Assembly: GCF_000956595.1 (NCBI RefSeq)
Contig: NZ_JYOO01000015.1
Coordinates: forward strand, 1 to 64,000
Direction of reading: 5' to 3'
Source: Priestia aryabhattai B8W22
GTDB lineage: Bacteria; Bacillota; Bacilli; Bacillales; Bacillaceae_H
DNA length: 64,000 nt
Made by a program: the position numbers and the translations under genes. The notes under the pieces were generated by a model that saw only the letters and a list, made by a program, of their open reading frames with translations, ran no database searches and was not told the origin of the DNA. This document shows positions 10,959 through 19,518 of this stretch, piece after piece (position 1 is the stretch's first letter; every line of letters begins with the position of its first letter).

Positions 10959-11621
10959 TTAGGCACTGGCAAATTTATTTTCGAAGCGGTTGATATCTGC
11001 GTCTGCTCCAATAACAATCAACACGTCCCCTTCTTGAATCGTTTCGGATGCCTGAGGAGAAACAATGATGTCTCGATCACGCTTAATGGCTACAATGTTA
11101 ATGCCATATTTCGCACGAATGTCTAACTCAATCAGCGTATTGCCAGCCATTCTTTTGCTCGCTACTAATTCGACAATGCTGTGTTCTTCAGATAGCTCTA
11201 AATAATCCAGCACGCTGTTTGAAATCATGTTATTGGCAATTCTTCTTCCCATATCTCGTTCGGGATGCACGATAAAATTGGCGCCAATTTTTGATAATAC
11301 TTTGGCATGATAATCATTTTGCGCTTTTACCGTTATTTTTTCAACGCCCAGCTCTTTTAGTATAAGGGTCGTCAAAATACTCGCCTGAATATTGTCACCA
11401 ATAGCTACGATAACATGATCAAAATTACGAATTCCTAAACTTTTTAAAACCCCTTCATCCATTGAATCGCCTACTACTGCGTGGGAAGCAACGTTAGCAT
11501 ACTCATTTACCTTTTCTTCATCAATATCAATCGCCAGAACTTCCATTCCTTGATCGCTTAATGTTTTACAAATACTTCCACCAAATCTACCTAATCCGAT
11601 GACTGCAAATTCTTTTTTCAT
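10959..11621 (-). CDS. ktrC: Potassium channel regulatory subunit KtrC
   Basis: Cytoplasmic RCK gating subunit of a Ktr-type potassium uptake channel, 220 residues. The N-terminal RCK_N Rossmann domain has GLGRFGGS near residues 9-16 and an acidic residue ending the second strand (AIDIDEEK). The C-terminal RCK_C domain (about 135-218) is the ligand-binding part; KtrC in B. subtilis binds cyclic di-AMP there. No membrane partner (ktrD or ktrB) is adjacent, as in B. subtilis where ktrC and ktrD are unlinked. The ATG follows GGAGG. cbpB at 22.6 kb encodes another likely c-di-AMP receptor. Confidence 0.93.
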   Translation of the reverse strand: MKKEFAVIGLGRFGGSICKTLSDQGMEVLAIDIDEEKVNEYANVASHAVVGDSMDEGVLKSLGIRNFDHVIVAIGDNIQASILTTLILKELGVEKITVKAQNDYHAKVLSKIGANFIVHPERDMGRRIANNMISNSVLDYLELSEEHSIVELVASKRMAGNTLIELDIRAKYGINIVAIKRDRDIIVSPQASETIQEGDVLIVIGADADINRFENKFASA

Positions 11622-11740
11622 TTGAATTCCTCCATTATGTACAGGAAAAAATCTGAACTACCGTTATTTTACCACAATTCTTTTGTATCAACCTCATTTT
11701 CCCGTTAACAACGCTTATATGTCTTTACTATTTCTCATAG

Positions 11741-11772
11741 AAAAACAGAAGGATCAGCTCCCTCTGTTTTTT
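11741..11772 (-). terminator. Intrinsic terminator of the ABC exporter operon
   Basis: Hairpin built from AAAAACAGAAGG and CCTCTGTTTTTT, with a T run on the minus strand, overlapping the stop codon of the second ABC gene. Confidence 0.75.
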
Positions 11773-13576
11773 AAGCTGTAGCATGGGTTTGAACAAGGTA
11801 ATAATATACGCCTTTTTGCTGCATAAGTTCCCCGTGATTCCCTGTTTCAATAATGCTTCCGTGATCTAATACAATGATGTTATCTGCTTCTCGTATAGTA
11901 GATAGCCGATGAGCAATCATGATGGCCGTTCTGTTTTTTAACAGCGTTTTAAGCGCTTGTTGAATCTTTACTTCTGTTTCTGTATCGATGCTTGCTGTCG
12001 CTTCATCTAAAATGATAATACGAGGATCAGCTAACAGCGTTCGAGCAAATGAGATCAATTGACGCTCTCCCACCGATAAGACGTTTCCCCGCTCTTCTAC
12101 TTCCGTATCATAGCCTTTTTTCAGACGCTTTATAAAATCTGCAGCCCCTACCGCTTCTGCAGCCTTAATCACTTCCTCATCGGTAGCATCCGGTTTTCCA
12201 AACCGAATATTCTCCGTAATGGTTCCTGAAAAAATAAAGGTTTCTTGCAGCACAATACTAATTTGCGCTCGTAAACTCGCTAACGTAATATCTTGAATAG
12301 GCATATTATCAATTAAGATTTGCCCTTCGTTCACATCATAAAAACGCGTGATTAAATTAGCAATGGACGTTTTTCCAGATCCAGTATGCCCCACTAAAGC
12401 AACCGTCTGTCCTTCTTTTATTTCAATTGATACGTTGTTTAGAGCTTTCCGCTTCCCATCATAAGAAAATGAGACGTGCTTGAACTCAACTTTCCCCTTC
12501 ATATCCTCTAAAGACGTAGCGGTTTCCAAATCTGCGACGAGAGGTTTTTCATCTAGAAATTCAAAAATACGCTCGGATGAAGCCATTCCCATTAATAATT
12601 GATTGTACACTTGCCCTAAACGGGAAATCGGTTCCCAAAACATCCCAAGATAAAAAGCAAATGATACAAAAATACCAATTGTTAGCCGTTCATCTTGAAT
12701 AAGTACGGCACCGAACCAAATTAAAATAGCCGTTCCGACAGCATTTGTGAGTTCTACAAACGGTCGAAACATGGCATTTTTTCGAGTAGCTTGCCTCCAG
12801 CTCTCGTAATTTTCACTGTTTATGCGATCAAAAAACAGCATATTTTCTTGTTCTTGAGCAAATGATTGAGTGACGCGAATGCCTTGAATACTCTCATTTA
12901 AATGTGAATTTAATACTGACTGCTTCATACGAACAACTTGCCATGACCGGCGAATTCTTCTTCTCAGCTTTGTGGAAATCAAGAACATAATCGGTAAAAT
13001 GACTAAAACAGCACATGTCAAAGTAGGACTGAGAGAAAATAATATAACTACAATCCCAACTAACAATAAGAGGTCCATAAACAGATTAACTACCCCGTTG
13101 GTAAATAAATCTTGAAGAGAGTTAATATCATTCATAATCCTTACAAGAATAGAGCCTCCTGAACGCGTATCAAAAAACCGGTGCGACAGCCCTTGAACAT
13201 GGGTAAATAAATGTTTCCTTAAATCATATATAACGTGTTGCCCGAGTTGGTTCATCCATTTAATTCGAAAGACGTTCGCAATATAAGATAGAATATACAA
13301 GCTAAAGATTATGAAAACTAACTGCATGAGCAGCGTGCTATTCTTGTCTTTTACAGCATGATCAAGTGTATATACACCTATCAAAATAGGAATAGCGAGT
13401 CTAATGACCGTCGTGATAATGACCATAAGAAACGAGAAAGGAAGCAAGTTTTTTCGATATGGATGAAGATAACGAAACAAGCGGGCCATTTGCTTCCAGT
13501 TAAACATCTTATCAATGATTTGATCTGTTTGATAATAAAAGCGCTCTCGCACAACTTTATTTTTTTCGACTTCCAT
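11771..13576 (-). CDS. ABC exporter half-transporter, YfiC-like
   Basis: A 601-residue fusion of a six-helix membrane domain (about 40-330) and a nucleotide-binding domain. Motifs: Walker A GHTGSGKTS, a non-canonical signature LSVGERQ, Walker B IIILDEATASID with the catalytic Glu, and the switch IAHRLST. It is the second gene of a pair, 15 bases after its partner, and together they would form a heterodimeric exporter with one active and one degenerate ATP site. Closest in size to YfiC of the B. subtilis YfiBC pair. The substrate (drug, peptide or lipid) cannot be told from sequence. Confidence 0.88.
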   Translation of the reverse strand: MEVEKNKVVRERFYYQTDQIIDKMFNWKQMARLFRYLHPYRKNLLPFSFLMVIITTVIRLAIPILIGVYTLDHAVKDKNSTLLMQLVFIIFSLYILSYIANVFRIKWMNQLGQHVIYDLRKHLFTHVQGLSHRFFDTRSGGSILVRIMNDINSLQDLFTNGVVNLFMDLLLLVGIVVILFSLSPTLTCAVLVILPIMFLISTKLRRRIRRSWQVVRMKQSVLNSHLNESIQGIRVTQSFAQEQENMLFFDRINSENYESWRQATRKNAMFRPFVELTNAVGTAILIWFGAVLIQDERLTIGIFVSFAFYLGMFWEPISRLGQVYNQLLMGMASSERIFEFLDEKPLVADLETATSLEDMKGKVEFKHVSFSYDGKRKALNNVSIEIKEGQTVALVGHTGSGKTSIANLITRFYDVNEGQILIDNMPIQDITLASLRAQISIVLQETFIFSGTITENIRFGKPDATDEEVIKAAEAVGAADFIKRLKKGYDTEVEERGNVLSVGERQLISFARTLLADPRIIILDEATASIDTETEVKIQQALKTLLKNRTAIMIAHRLSTIREADNIIVLDHGSIIETGNHGELMQQKGVYYYLVQTHATA

Positions 13577-13591
13577 TCTATTCCTCCCTTG

Positions 13592-15328
13592 TTATACGTT
13601 CATCACCGACGTACTGCTTTCATATTGAATCTCGTAAATGTTTTTATAAATCCCTTGCTTTTGAATGAGCGTTTCATGGCTTCCTCTCTCTTTTATGTGA
13701 CCTTCATGTAAGACCAAGATTTCATCGGCATGTCGCAAAGAAGAAAGGCGGTGTGCGATAATAAACGTCGTACGATTTTTCATCACTTCTTTTAAAGCCA
13801 ATTGAATTTCTCTTTCTGTTTTCATATCAACGGCACTGGTGGCATCATCTAATACTAGAATACTAGGATTTAAGATAAGCGCTCGTGCAATCGCAATACG
13901 CTGCTTTTGCCCGCCTGATAACCCTAGTCCTCTCTCTCCTAGCATCGTGTCATATCCATCTGGAAGCTCCATAATAAAATCATGCGCCTGCGCTCGTTTT
14001 GCAGCATCAATAATGTCTTCTCTAGAAATACCCGGCACACCATAGGAGATGTTGGTTCCTATGCTGCTTGAGAACAAAAACGTTTCTTGAAGTACAAAGC
14101 CAATTTCTTTCCGAAGAACAGAGAGCGGATACTCTTTAATCGGACGATGGTTAACTAAGATCTGTCCTGAAGTCGGTTCGTAAAACCTCGTTAGCAGCTG
14201 TGTTAAGCTTGTTTTGCCGGCTCCAGTTGCTCCGATTAAACCTACGACTTTTCCTTTAGAAGCAGAAAACGATATGTTCTCAAGCGATTTTTTATCCTCG
14301 TTTGGATAGGATAAGCTAACATGCTGAAACTCGACCGTTCCATTAATAGAGAAGCTTCCCGCATGCTCATGGACTTTTTCTTCTTCTTCTAAAATTTCTA
14401 GCAGCCTTTCACCTGAAGCTTTAGACTGTGAAAACATATTGATAACAAACCCTAGATTCATAATAGGCCACATCAAATAAGAGGTTAAGCTAAAGAAAGC
14501 AACAAGCTCTCCAGGACGTACGCTTCCGTTCATAACAAGCGCTCCTCCGTACGCAAGGAGACCAACAATAGATAAATTTCCTATAAACTCCATTAAGGGA
14601 AAATATGTTGCCCACACATTCGCTGTTTCAATGTTTCGATTTTTATAAACTCCGTTGGAATCGTTAAATTTAGAGGTTTGAAATTTTTCTCTTGATAATG
14701 ATTTGACCGTCTGTATGCCGCTTATATTTTCTTGAACATTTGTATTAAGTTCCCCAAACGATTGGCGAATTAAGCGAAACGCTGGATGAACGCGTTTATC
14801 AAAACGATAAACAGCTACCCCCAAAAAAGGCAGCAGGCAGATTGTGACCAGAGTGAGTGAAATAGAGTAATAGAACATAACGGAAAAGCTGGCAGTAAGT
14901 AAAATAACGAAGCGAATTAATTCTGAGAAGCCAAAAGATAGAAAAAAACGAAATCCTTCTACATCAGCTGTCAACCTGGACATCAAGTCCCCTGTTTTAG
15001 CATTGTCATAGTAAGAAAACGGTAAATACTGAAGTTTGCGGTAAAGTTTATTGCGAAGAGTATACACGGACTTAATTCCAAATAAGTCGCTGTAATATTG
15101 CTGAATATATGTAAAGATTCCTTTGACAATCATCAGTCCAATAAAAATAAATGCTACATTATCGACTAGCTGATATTGTTTTCCCAACACGATATGATCT
15201 ATCGTATATTGCAACACAATAGGGTAAATCACAGTGATGGAGGTTACAAATAACAAACAAATAGCAGAATAAAAAAAGTACATTCGGTACGGCAAATAAA
15301 AATCTTTTAGTTTTTTAAACGTTCCCAT
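13592..15328 (-). CDS. ABC exporter half-transporter, YfiB-like
   Basis: A 578-residue membrane domain plus ATPase fusion, first gene of the exporter pair. Six membrane helices lie in residues 15-300. The ATPase has Walker A GATGAGKTS, a canonical signature LSGGQKQR, and Walker B ILVLDDATSAVD, where Asp replaces the catalytic Glu. The Glu-to-Asp change here and the altered signature in the partner fall in the same composite ATP site, which is the pattern of asymmetric heterodimeric exporters. The ATG follows GGAAAGGACGGGG. No dedicated regulator is adjacent. Confidence 0.88.
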   Translation of the reverse strand: MGTFKKLKDFYLPYRMYFFYSAICLLFVTSITVIYPIVLQYTIDHIVLGKQYQLVDNVAFIFIGLMIVKGIFTYIQQYYSDLFGIKSVYTLRNKLYRKLQYLPFSYYDNAKTGDLMSRLTADVEGFRFFLSFGFSELIRFVILLTASFSVMFYYSISLTLVTICLLPFLGVAVYRFDKRVHPAFRLIRQSFGELNTNVQENISGIQTVKSLSREKFQTSKFNDSNGVYKNRNIETANVWATYFPLMEFIGNLSIVGLLAYGGALVMNGSVRPGELVAFFSLTSYLMWPIMNLGFVINMFSQSKASGERLLEILEEEEKVHEHAGSFSINGTVEFQHVSLSYPNEDKKSLENISFSASKGKVVGLIGATGAGKTSLTQLLTRFYEPTSGQILVNHRPIKEYPLSVLRKEIGFVLQETFLFSSSIGTNISYGVPGISREDIIDAAKRAQAHDFIMELPDGYDTMLGERGLGLSGGQKQRIAIARALILNPSILVLDDATSAVDMKTEREIQLALKEVMKNRTTFIIAHRLSSLRHADEILVLHEGHIKERGSHETLIQKQGIYKNIYEIQYESSTSVMNV

Positions 15329-15454
15329 ATACCCCGTCCTTTCCTTTAGCTAAAATGTGCCACACATATTTAAATATATCGGTTCCCGAAATAAATTACC
15401 ATAATTTTTAGATATTTTATCAAAAAAAGGTAAATAGTCATAAAAAAGAAATTG

Positions 15455-15780
15455 GAATATAGCTAAATGAATCCAACCTAAAGAAGAACAAATGGAATAC
15501 ATTAGTTGAACTGCTTGTGATACCTCAGTTGATTTCCGTGCAAGACTTCGCTTTCCGCGGGCGGGCGCTGAGCCTCCTCGTCGCTTGCGCTCCTGCGGGG
15601 TCTCATCTGTTCCGCTTTTCCCGCAGGAGTCTTCGTCTTGCCCTCCCATCAACTTCTAGAAAGATCTAAATAGACGAAACCTATTCACCATAACAAAAAA
15701 ACGAACCACCAATCAAATATGTTGATTAGTGGTTCGTTTTTCACTTGGACTAAAATACTTTTGTCCAAGCCTCTTTTTTT
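15455..15780. repeat. Full-length interspersed repeat, copy A
   Basis: An intergenic unit of about 320 bp shared with copy B at 49605-49930. It has an AT-rich left end containing CCAACCTAAAGAAGAAC, a GC-rich core (15531-15650) that folds on itself (CTCCTGCGGG at 15590-15599 pairs with CCCGCAGGAG at 15620-15629; GCAAGAC at 15540 pairs with GTCTTGC at 15635), a conserved GAAACCTATTCACC tract, a terminator-like hairpin, and an end with ACTTTTGTCCAAGCCTC. The core is far richer in G+C than its surroundings. No protein is encoded; the 100-codon frame across it is an accident. This explains the 15353-15778 gap. Confidence 0.8.
15696..15742 (-). terminator. Terminator hairpin within repeat copy A
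   Basis: About 19-bp stem (AACGAACCACCAATCAA / TTGATTAGTGGTTCGTT, one mismatch) with T runs on both strands. It serves as terminator for the 6-phosphogluconate dehydrogenase gene on the minus strand. Confidence 0.75.
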
Positions 15781-16675
15781 ATTGTTTTTCTACTGCATGT
15801 CCACCGAACTCATTGCGAAGAGCGGCTACTACTTTACCTGTAAACGTATCATCTTCAAGTGAGCGATAGCGCATCATTAAGGATAGAGCAATAACTGGCG
15901 TTGGCACTTGTAAATCTAGAGCGGATTCAACCGTCCACTTTCCTTCTCCAGAAGAGTTCATTACTCCTCGAATCCCCTCAAGTTTTGCATCTTTTGAAAA
16001 TGCACGTTCCATTAATTCGATTAACCATGAGCGAATAACAGATCCGTTATTCCATACGCGGGCTACAGCTTCGTAGTCATAGTCAAATTCACTTTTCTCT
16101 AGCACATCAAAGCCTTCAGCAATTGCTTGCATCATGCCGTACTCAATTCCGTTATGAACCATTTTCAAGAAGTGACCGCTTCCTGCTGCACCGGAATAGA
16201 GATAGCCGTTTTCTACGTTGATGTCGCGGAAAATAGGTTCGATTGTAGCAAATGCATCTTTATCTCCCCCAATCATCATACAAGCGCCGTTTCGGGCACC
16301 TTCCATTCCGCCGCTTGTTCCAACATCAAAGTAGTGAATTCCTTTTTCAGCAGAAGCTGCAGCACGTCGTACAGAATCTTTATACTTAGAATTACCGCCT
16401 TCAATAATCATATCTCCTTCTTCAAGTAGTTCTTGAAGCTCAGAAATTACTTTTTCCGTGAGCTCCCCAGCCGGAACCATTACCCAAGCAATGCGTGGTT
16501 TTTCTAATTTGCTCACTAATTCTTGAATCGAAGAAGCTCCTTCTGCTCCCTTTTCTGATACTTTCTGTACTGCTTCGTTGTTCACATCGAATGCTACCAC
16601 AGAATGGTTATGATCTAGTAAATTCAATACTAAGTTTGCTCCCATTTTTCCTAAGCCAATCATACCTAATTTCAT
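15779..16675 (-). CDS. 6-phosphogluconate dehydrogenase, short NAD-type (YqeC-like)
   Basis: A 298-residue oxidative decarboxylase of 6-phosphogluconate giving ribulose 5-phosphate. The N-terminal dinucleotide fold has GLGKMGANL, then the substrate motif GTSGGMEGA and the catalytic Lys/His region GHFLKMVHNGIEYG. It is about 300 residues long, as in the short bacterial class (B. subtilis YqeC), not the 470-residue GndA class. The acidic residue after the second strand (FDVNN) suggests NAD+ rather than NADP+; that is inference. The ATG follows TGGAGGTAA. It stands alone between a repeat-borne terminator and ykuV. Confidence 0.9.
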   Translation of the reverse strand: MKLGMIGLGKMGANLVLNLLDHNHSVVAFDVNNEAVQKVSEKGAEGASSIQELVSKLEKPRIAWVMVPAGELTEKVISELQELLEEGDMIIEGGNSKYKDSVRRAAASAEKGIHYFDVGTSGGMEGARNGACMMIGGDKDAFATIEPIFRDINVENGYLYSGAAGSGHFLKMVHNGIEYGMMQAIAEGFDVLEKSEFDYDYEAVARVWNNGSVIRSWLIELMERAFSKDAKLEGIRGVMNSSGEGKWTVESALDLQVPTPVIALSLMMRYRSLEDDTFTGKVVAALRNEFGGHAVEKQ

Positions 16676-16792
16676 ATGTAAATTACCTCCAATAGTAAGT
16701 TTCGTATCATGTTGTTAGTGTTAGTATGGTGTAAACTCACAAGAAAAAATCCACATTTTTATATTTCCTTTATCAGTTACTTCCTACACACA

Positions 16793-16840
16793 AAAAAAGA
16801 AAAACATTCGATGCAAGTTCTACTAAGCATCGAATGCTTT
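16793..16840 (-). terminator. Intrinsic terminator after ykuV
   Basis: CATTCGATGC / GCATCGAATG stem with a long T run on the minus strand. Confidence 0.88.
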
Positions 16841-16863
16841 TTACCTGTTACAACTGCCTGTAT

Positions 16864-17310
16864 TTATTCGTTCTCGCCTAATACACGATTCACGCGCTTT
16901 TCAAGCATTTTCATACCGCTTCCGCCAGCTTGGAAGTGGCGTAGCTGACCTGTTTTGTCAAATACATAATATGCAGGTACATATTGATTTTCAAATGCAT
17001 CCGTTAATTTATGTTCACTGTCTACAAAAATTGGCTGCGTAATATCATGTTCTGCTGCTACTTCTTTAATTTTTGTTAAGTCTAAATCATCTTCAGAGCG
17101 CGGCATATGAACGGCTACTACGTTTAATTGATCTTTGTATTGGTCGCGAAATTCATTTACTTGAGGCATTGCTTCTTTACATAAATGACAGCTTACTGAC
17201 CAAAAATGAATAAGCGTTGGCTTTTCGCCAATTAGCTGCTCTTTTGTAACCTCTCCGTTTAACCATTCTGTAGCGCCCGTTAACTCAGGCATTGGCTGAC
17301 GTAATTTCAT
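16864..17310 (-). CDS. ykuV: Thiol-disulfide oxidoreductase YkuV
   Basis: A 148-residue thioredoxin-fold protein nearly identical along its whole length to B. subtilis YkuV. The active site is C-H-L-C (in SVSCHLCKEAMP) and the cis-Pro loop is VPAYYV. There is no signal peptide, so it acts in the cytoplasm as a reductant or oxidoreductase. It follows the peroxiredoxin gene ykuU on the same strand, and YkuV may serve the peroxiredoxin. However, an intrinsic terminator sits between the two genes, so ykuV is either expressed by read-through or has its own promoter. Confidence 0.93.
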   Translation of the reverse strand: MKLRQPMPELTGATEWLNGEVTKEQLIGEKPTLIHFWSVSCHLCKEAMPQVNEFRDQYKDQLNVVAVHMPRSEDDLDLTKIKEVAAEHDITQPIFVDSEHKLTDAFENQYVPAYYVFDKTGQLRHFQAGGSGMKMLEKRVNRVLGENE

Positions 17311-17368
17311 GAATAAAAGCCTCCCTTATTTTCACTATTATTAACTAAATGTTCTTTATTATCCGATG

Positions 17369-17402
17369 AAAAAAAGGCCTAACGTGGACGTTAGACCTTT
17401 TA
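17369..17402 (-). terminator. Terminator between ykuU and ykuV
   Basis: GGCCTAACG / CGTTAGACC stem with a 4-base loop and seven T residues on the minus strand. Confidence 0.88.
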
Positions 17403-17412
17403 AACGTTGTGC

Positions 17413-17961
17413 TTACGCGTTTAAAGTAGCTTGACCTGGTTTCCAGTTAGCTGGGCAAAGTCCGCCAGTTTGTAACGCTTGAAGAACACGTAAAGTTTCA
17501 TCAACGTCACGGCCAATATTGTTGTGGTTTACAACTGAATATTGTAATTCGCCTTCTGGGCTGATGATGAATAAACCGCGAAGTGCTACACCTTCTTCTT
17601 CAATTAAAACGCCGTACTCACGAGAAACAACGTGATTTGTATCAGCTGCTAATGGATATTTAAGATCACCTAAACCATTATCTTTACGATCAGTGTTGAT
17701 CCAAGCTAAGTGTGTATGGATTGTGTCTGTAGAAACACCGATTACTTCTGCGTCAAGATCTTCAAACTCATCATAACGGTCAGAAAGTGCAGTGATTTCT
17801 GTTGGACATACAAATGTAAAGTCCATTGGATAGAAGAATAATACTGTCCATTTGTCATTTTTAATATTTTCTTCTAAGCTAACTTTACCGAATTCTTTGT
17901 TTGATAATACAGCTTCCATTTCAAAGCGTGGAGCTTGTTTACCTACCATACGTTCTGGCAT
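17413..17961 (-). CDS. ykuU: 2-Cys peroxiredoxin YkuU
   Basis: A typical 2-Cys peroxiredoxin of the AhpC/Prx1 family that reduces hydrogen peroxide and organic peroxides. The peroxidatic Cys is in DFTFVCPTE and the resolving Cys in GGLCPANW near the C-terminus. The frame opens further upstream at a TTG (17976), but that TTG is part of the ribosome binding site. ATG at 17961 with GGAGGG eight bases before it gives MPERMVGKQAP, matching the family start, and a 182-residue protein. A strong sigma-A promoter lies upstream. A bidirectional search for a PerR box gave only a partial match. Confidence 0.95.
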   Translation of the reverse strand: MPERMVGKQAPRFEMEAVLSNKEFGKVSLEENIKNDKWTVLFFYPMDFTFVCPTEITALSDRYDEFEDLDAEVIGVSTDTIHTHLAWINTDRKDNGLGDLKYPLAADTNHVVSREYGVLIEEEGVALRGLFIISPEGELQYSVVNHNNIGRDVDETLRVLQALQTGGLCPANWKPGQATLNA

Positions 17962-18038
17962 ACATGATCCCTCCAAATAATTATTAAATGAGAAAATGTA
18001 TAAAACATTCTCACTTATGTACTGTTATAACGGTTTTC

Positions 18039-18067
18039 ATTATAATGGATATTGTTTTTTTAGTCAA
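18039..18067 (-). promoter_or_regulatory. Sigma-A promoter of ykuU
   Basis: Minus strand TTGACT (18062-18067), 17-base spacer, perfect TATAAT (18039-18044), about 75 bases upstream of the ykuU start. TTATAAT within it resembles half of a PerR/Fur box, but the other half is poor. Confidence 0.8.
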
Positions 18068-18104
18068 TATTAATTAAGAATGAATTTAAACAACACCTTA
18101 TAAT

Positions 18105-18187
18105 GGTAACATAGTTGTTATGCCCGCCTTGAGGGCAAATTAAACCCTGACTTTAGCAAAAAAATGCTATAAAAGGGTTGCATTTAT
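18105..18187 (+). other. Cluster of inverted repeats ahead of ykuT
   Basis: Three successive potential hairpins: TAACA/TGTTA, TGCCC/GGGCA with a 7-base loop, and a two-part stem AACCCT...TAGCA / TGCTA...AGGGTT with an A-rich loop. They lie between the divergent ykuU and ykuT genes, about 130 bases before ykuT. They may form a structured RNA leader or a terminator. The rest of the 17962-18317 gap holds the ykuU promoter and no gene I can support. Confidence 0.5.
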
Positions 18188-18317
18188 TTACCTTCTCAGT
18201 TTAGCATGTCTAATATCGGGAATAAACAAATGTGCTCATACTCTTACAAAATCTTTTCCACAGAATAAATTCCCACTTAGTAATATTGAAACAGAACATA
18301 GGAAGGATGAACAACGA

Positions 18318-19181
18318 ATGTTTAAGATGCAAGACATCAACTGGGAACAGCTTCTTACCAATACTGGAGTTATTGTGTTAAAACTAGTTGCCATTACCAT
18401 TGTATTTTTACTTGTACGAGCAATTGGTAAAAAAGTTATTGAACGTTCCTTTGAAAGAATGAGTGAGCGCGAAAACGCTACGCGTGGACGTATGCTCACA
18501 CTCAAAAGTTTAACCGTTAATGTGTTTTCATATGTACTTATTTTTATTTTTGTCGTCATGCTGCTTGAAGCGGTAAATATTCATGCGACAGCTTTATTAG
18601 CTGGTGCCGGAGTTGTGGGTCTAGCAATCGGGTTCGGTGCTCAAGGACTGGTTAGCGACGTTGTAACAGGTTTCTTTTTACTTCTTGAAAAACAGCTTGA
18701 TGTTGACGACTATGTAACAACCGGAAGTTTTTCAGGAATTGTCGAATCAGTAGGTCTTCGTACTACTCAAATTCGCGGGTTTGATGGAACTTTACACTAT
18801 GTGCCTAACCGTGAAATTACAAGCTTAAGCAATCATTCCCGAGGCAATATGCGCGCGTTGATTGATATTGGCATTTCGTATGATGATGATATTGACAAAG
18901 CAATTTCCGTACTAGAAAAAGTATGCGAGCGCGTTGCTGCAACAAATGAAAACATTGTAGAAGGACCAAGCGTGATAGGAGTTCAAGGTCTAGGCGCGTC
19001 GGACGTTGTGCTTCGTGTAGTTGGCAAAGCTAAAAACGGTGAGCAGTGGGGGGTTGAACGTCAGCTTCGCAAAGAGTTTAAAGAAGCATTTGACGCAAAC
19101 GGTATTGATATTCCGTTCCCTCATCAAGTAAATATTGATAAAAAGCAGCCTGAAGATGCCAAGCAGCCTCAGCATGCATAA
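18318..19181 (+). CDS. ykuT: MscS-family mechanosensitive channel YkuT
   Basis: A 287-residue small-conductance mechanosensitive channel. It has hydrophobic helices near residues 15-35 and 60-90 and the pore-lining helix AGAGVVGLAIGFGAQGLVSD, with the Gly/Ala packing pattern of MscS. A cytoplasmic beta domain (DVDDYVTTGSFSGIVE) and a C-terminal alpha/beta domain follow. It would release solutes on hypo-osmotic shock. The start ATG follows GGAAGGA. It is encoded on the opposite strand to the flanking yku genes and ends at a bidirectional terminator. Confidence 0.92.
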   Translation: MFKMQDINWEQLLTNTGVIVLKLVAITIVFLLVRAIGKKVIERSFERMSERENATRGRMLTLKSLTVNVFSYVLIFIFVVMLLEAVNIHATALLAGAGVVGLAIGFGAQGLVSDVVTGFFLLLEKQLDVDDYVTTGSFSGIVESVGLRTTQIRGFDGTLHYVPNREITSLSNHSRGNMRALIDIGISYDDDIDKAISVLEKVCERVAATNENIVEGPSVIGVQGLGASDVVLRVVGKAKNGEQWGVERQLRKEFKEAFDANGIDIPFPHQVNIDKKQPEDAKQPQHA

Positions 19182-19218
19182 AAAATAGCCGAAGGATTTG
19201 TTCCTTCGGCTTTCTTTT
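19182..19218. terminator. Bidirectional terminator between ykuT and ykuS
   Basis: AGCCGAAGG / CCTTCGGCT stem with A-rich and T-rich flanks between convergent genes. Confidence 0.88.
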
Positions 19219-19462
19219 ATCCTTGTACCTTGTTGCCTACTTGCTGACAAATTTCTTCTGCCGTTAATCCGCTAGCTGTAATAACTGAGCCTTGCGTTAC
19301 TGCATCAGAAATCCCCATTACGTTTGAATCCTGTCCTGTTACAACACAGCAATCGCACCCTTGTGCATCACTTTCGTTGCGTAATTGTACCACTTCATGT
19401 CCGAGCTGCTGAAGTGCAGCCTGTACATCTGTTAAACCGTATTCTACACCAATTCGTGCCAT
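19217..19462 (-). CDS. ykuS: UPF0180 family protein YkuS
   Basis: An 81-residue protein of the UPF0180 family. It contains the conserved [18 protein letters not shown] segment and a C-terminal helix with EEICQQV. The frame extends six codons upstream, but AGGAGGTG falls exactly where it should for ATG 19462, giving the family start MARIGVE. It lies downstream of dapL on the same strand with a 57-base gap, probably in the dapHL transcription unit. Its function is unknown to me. Confidence 0.85.
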   Translation of the reverse strand: MARIGVEYGLTDVQAALQQLGHEVVQLRNESDAQGCDCCVVTGQDSNVMGISDAVTQGSVITASGLTAEEICQQVGNKVQG

Positions 19463-19518
19463 CGTTGCCCACCTCCTCATGGTATTAATTTAGCCATAAG
19501 GAAAAATGATTATACGAT

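Noticed and set aside
15350-15652. 100-codon minus-strand frame over the GC-rich repeat
   Set aside because: It lies wholly in the interspersed repeat and has no ribosome binding site or recognisable protein. The other copies do not keep the frame.
18036-18060. PerR/Fur box at the ykuU promoter
   Set aside because: One half (TTATAAT) is perfect but coincides with the -10 box, and the other half matches in only about three of seven positions.
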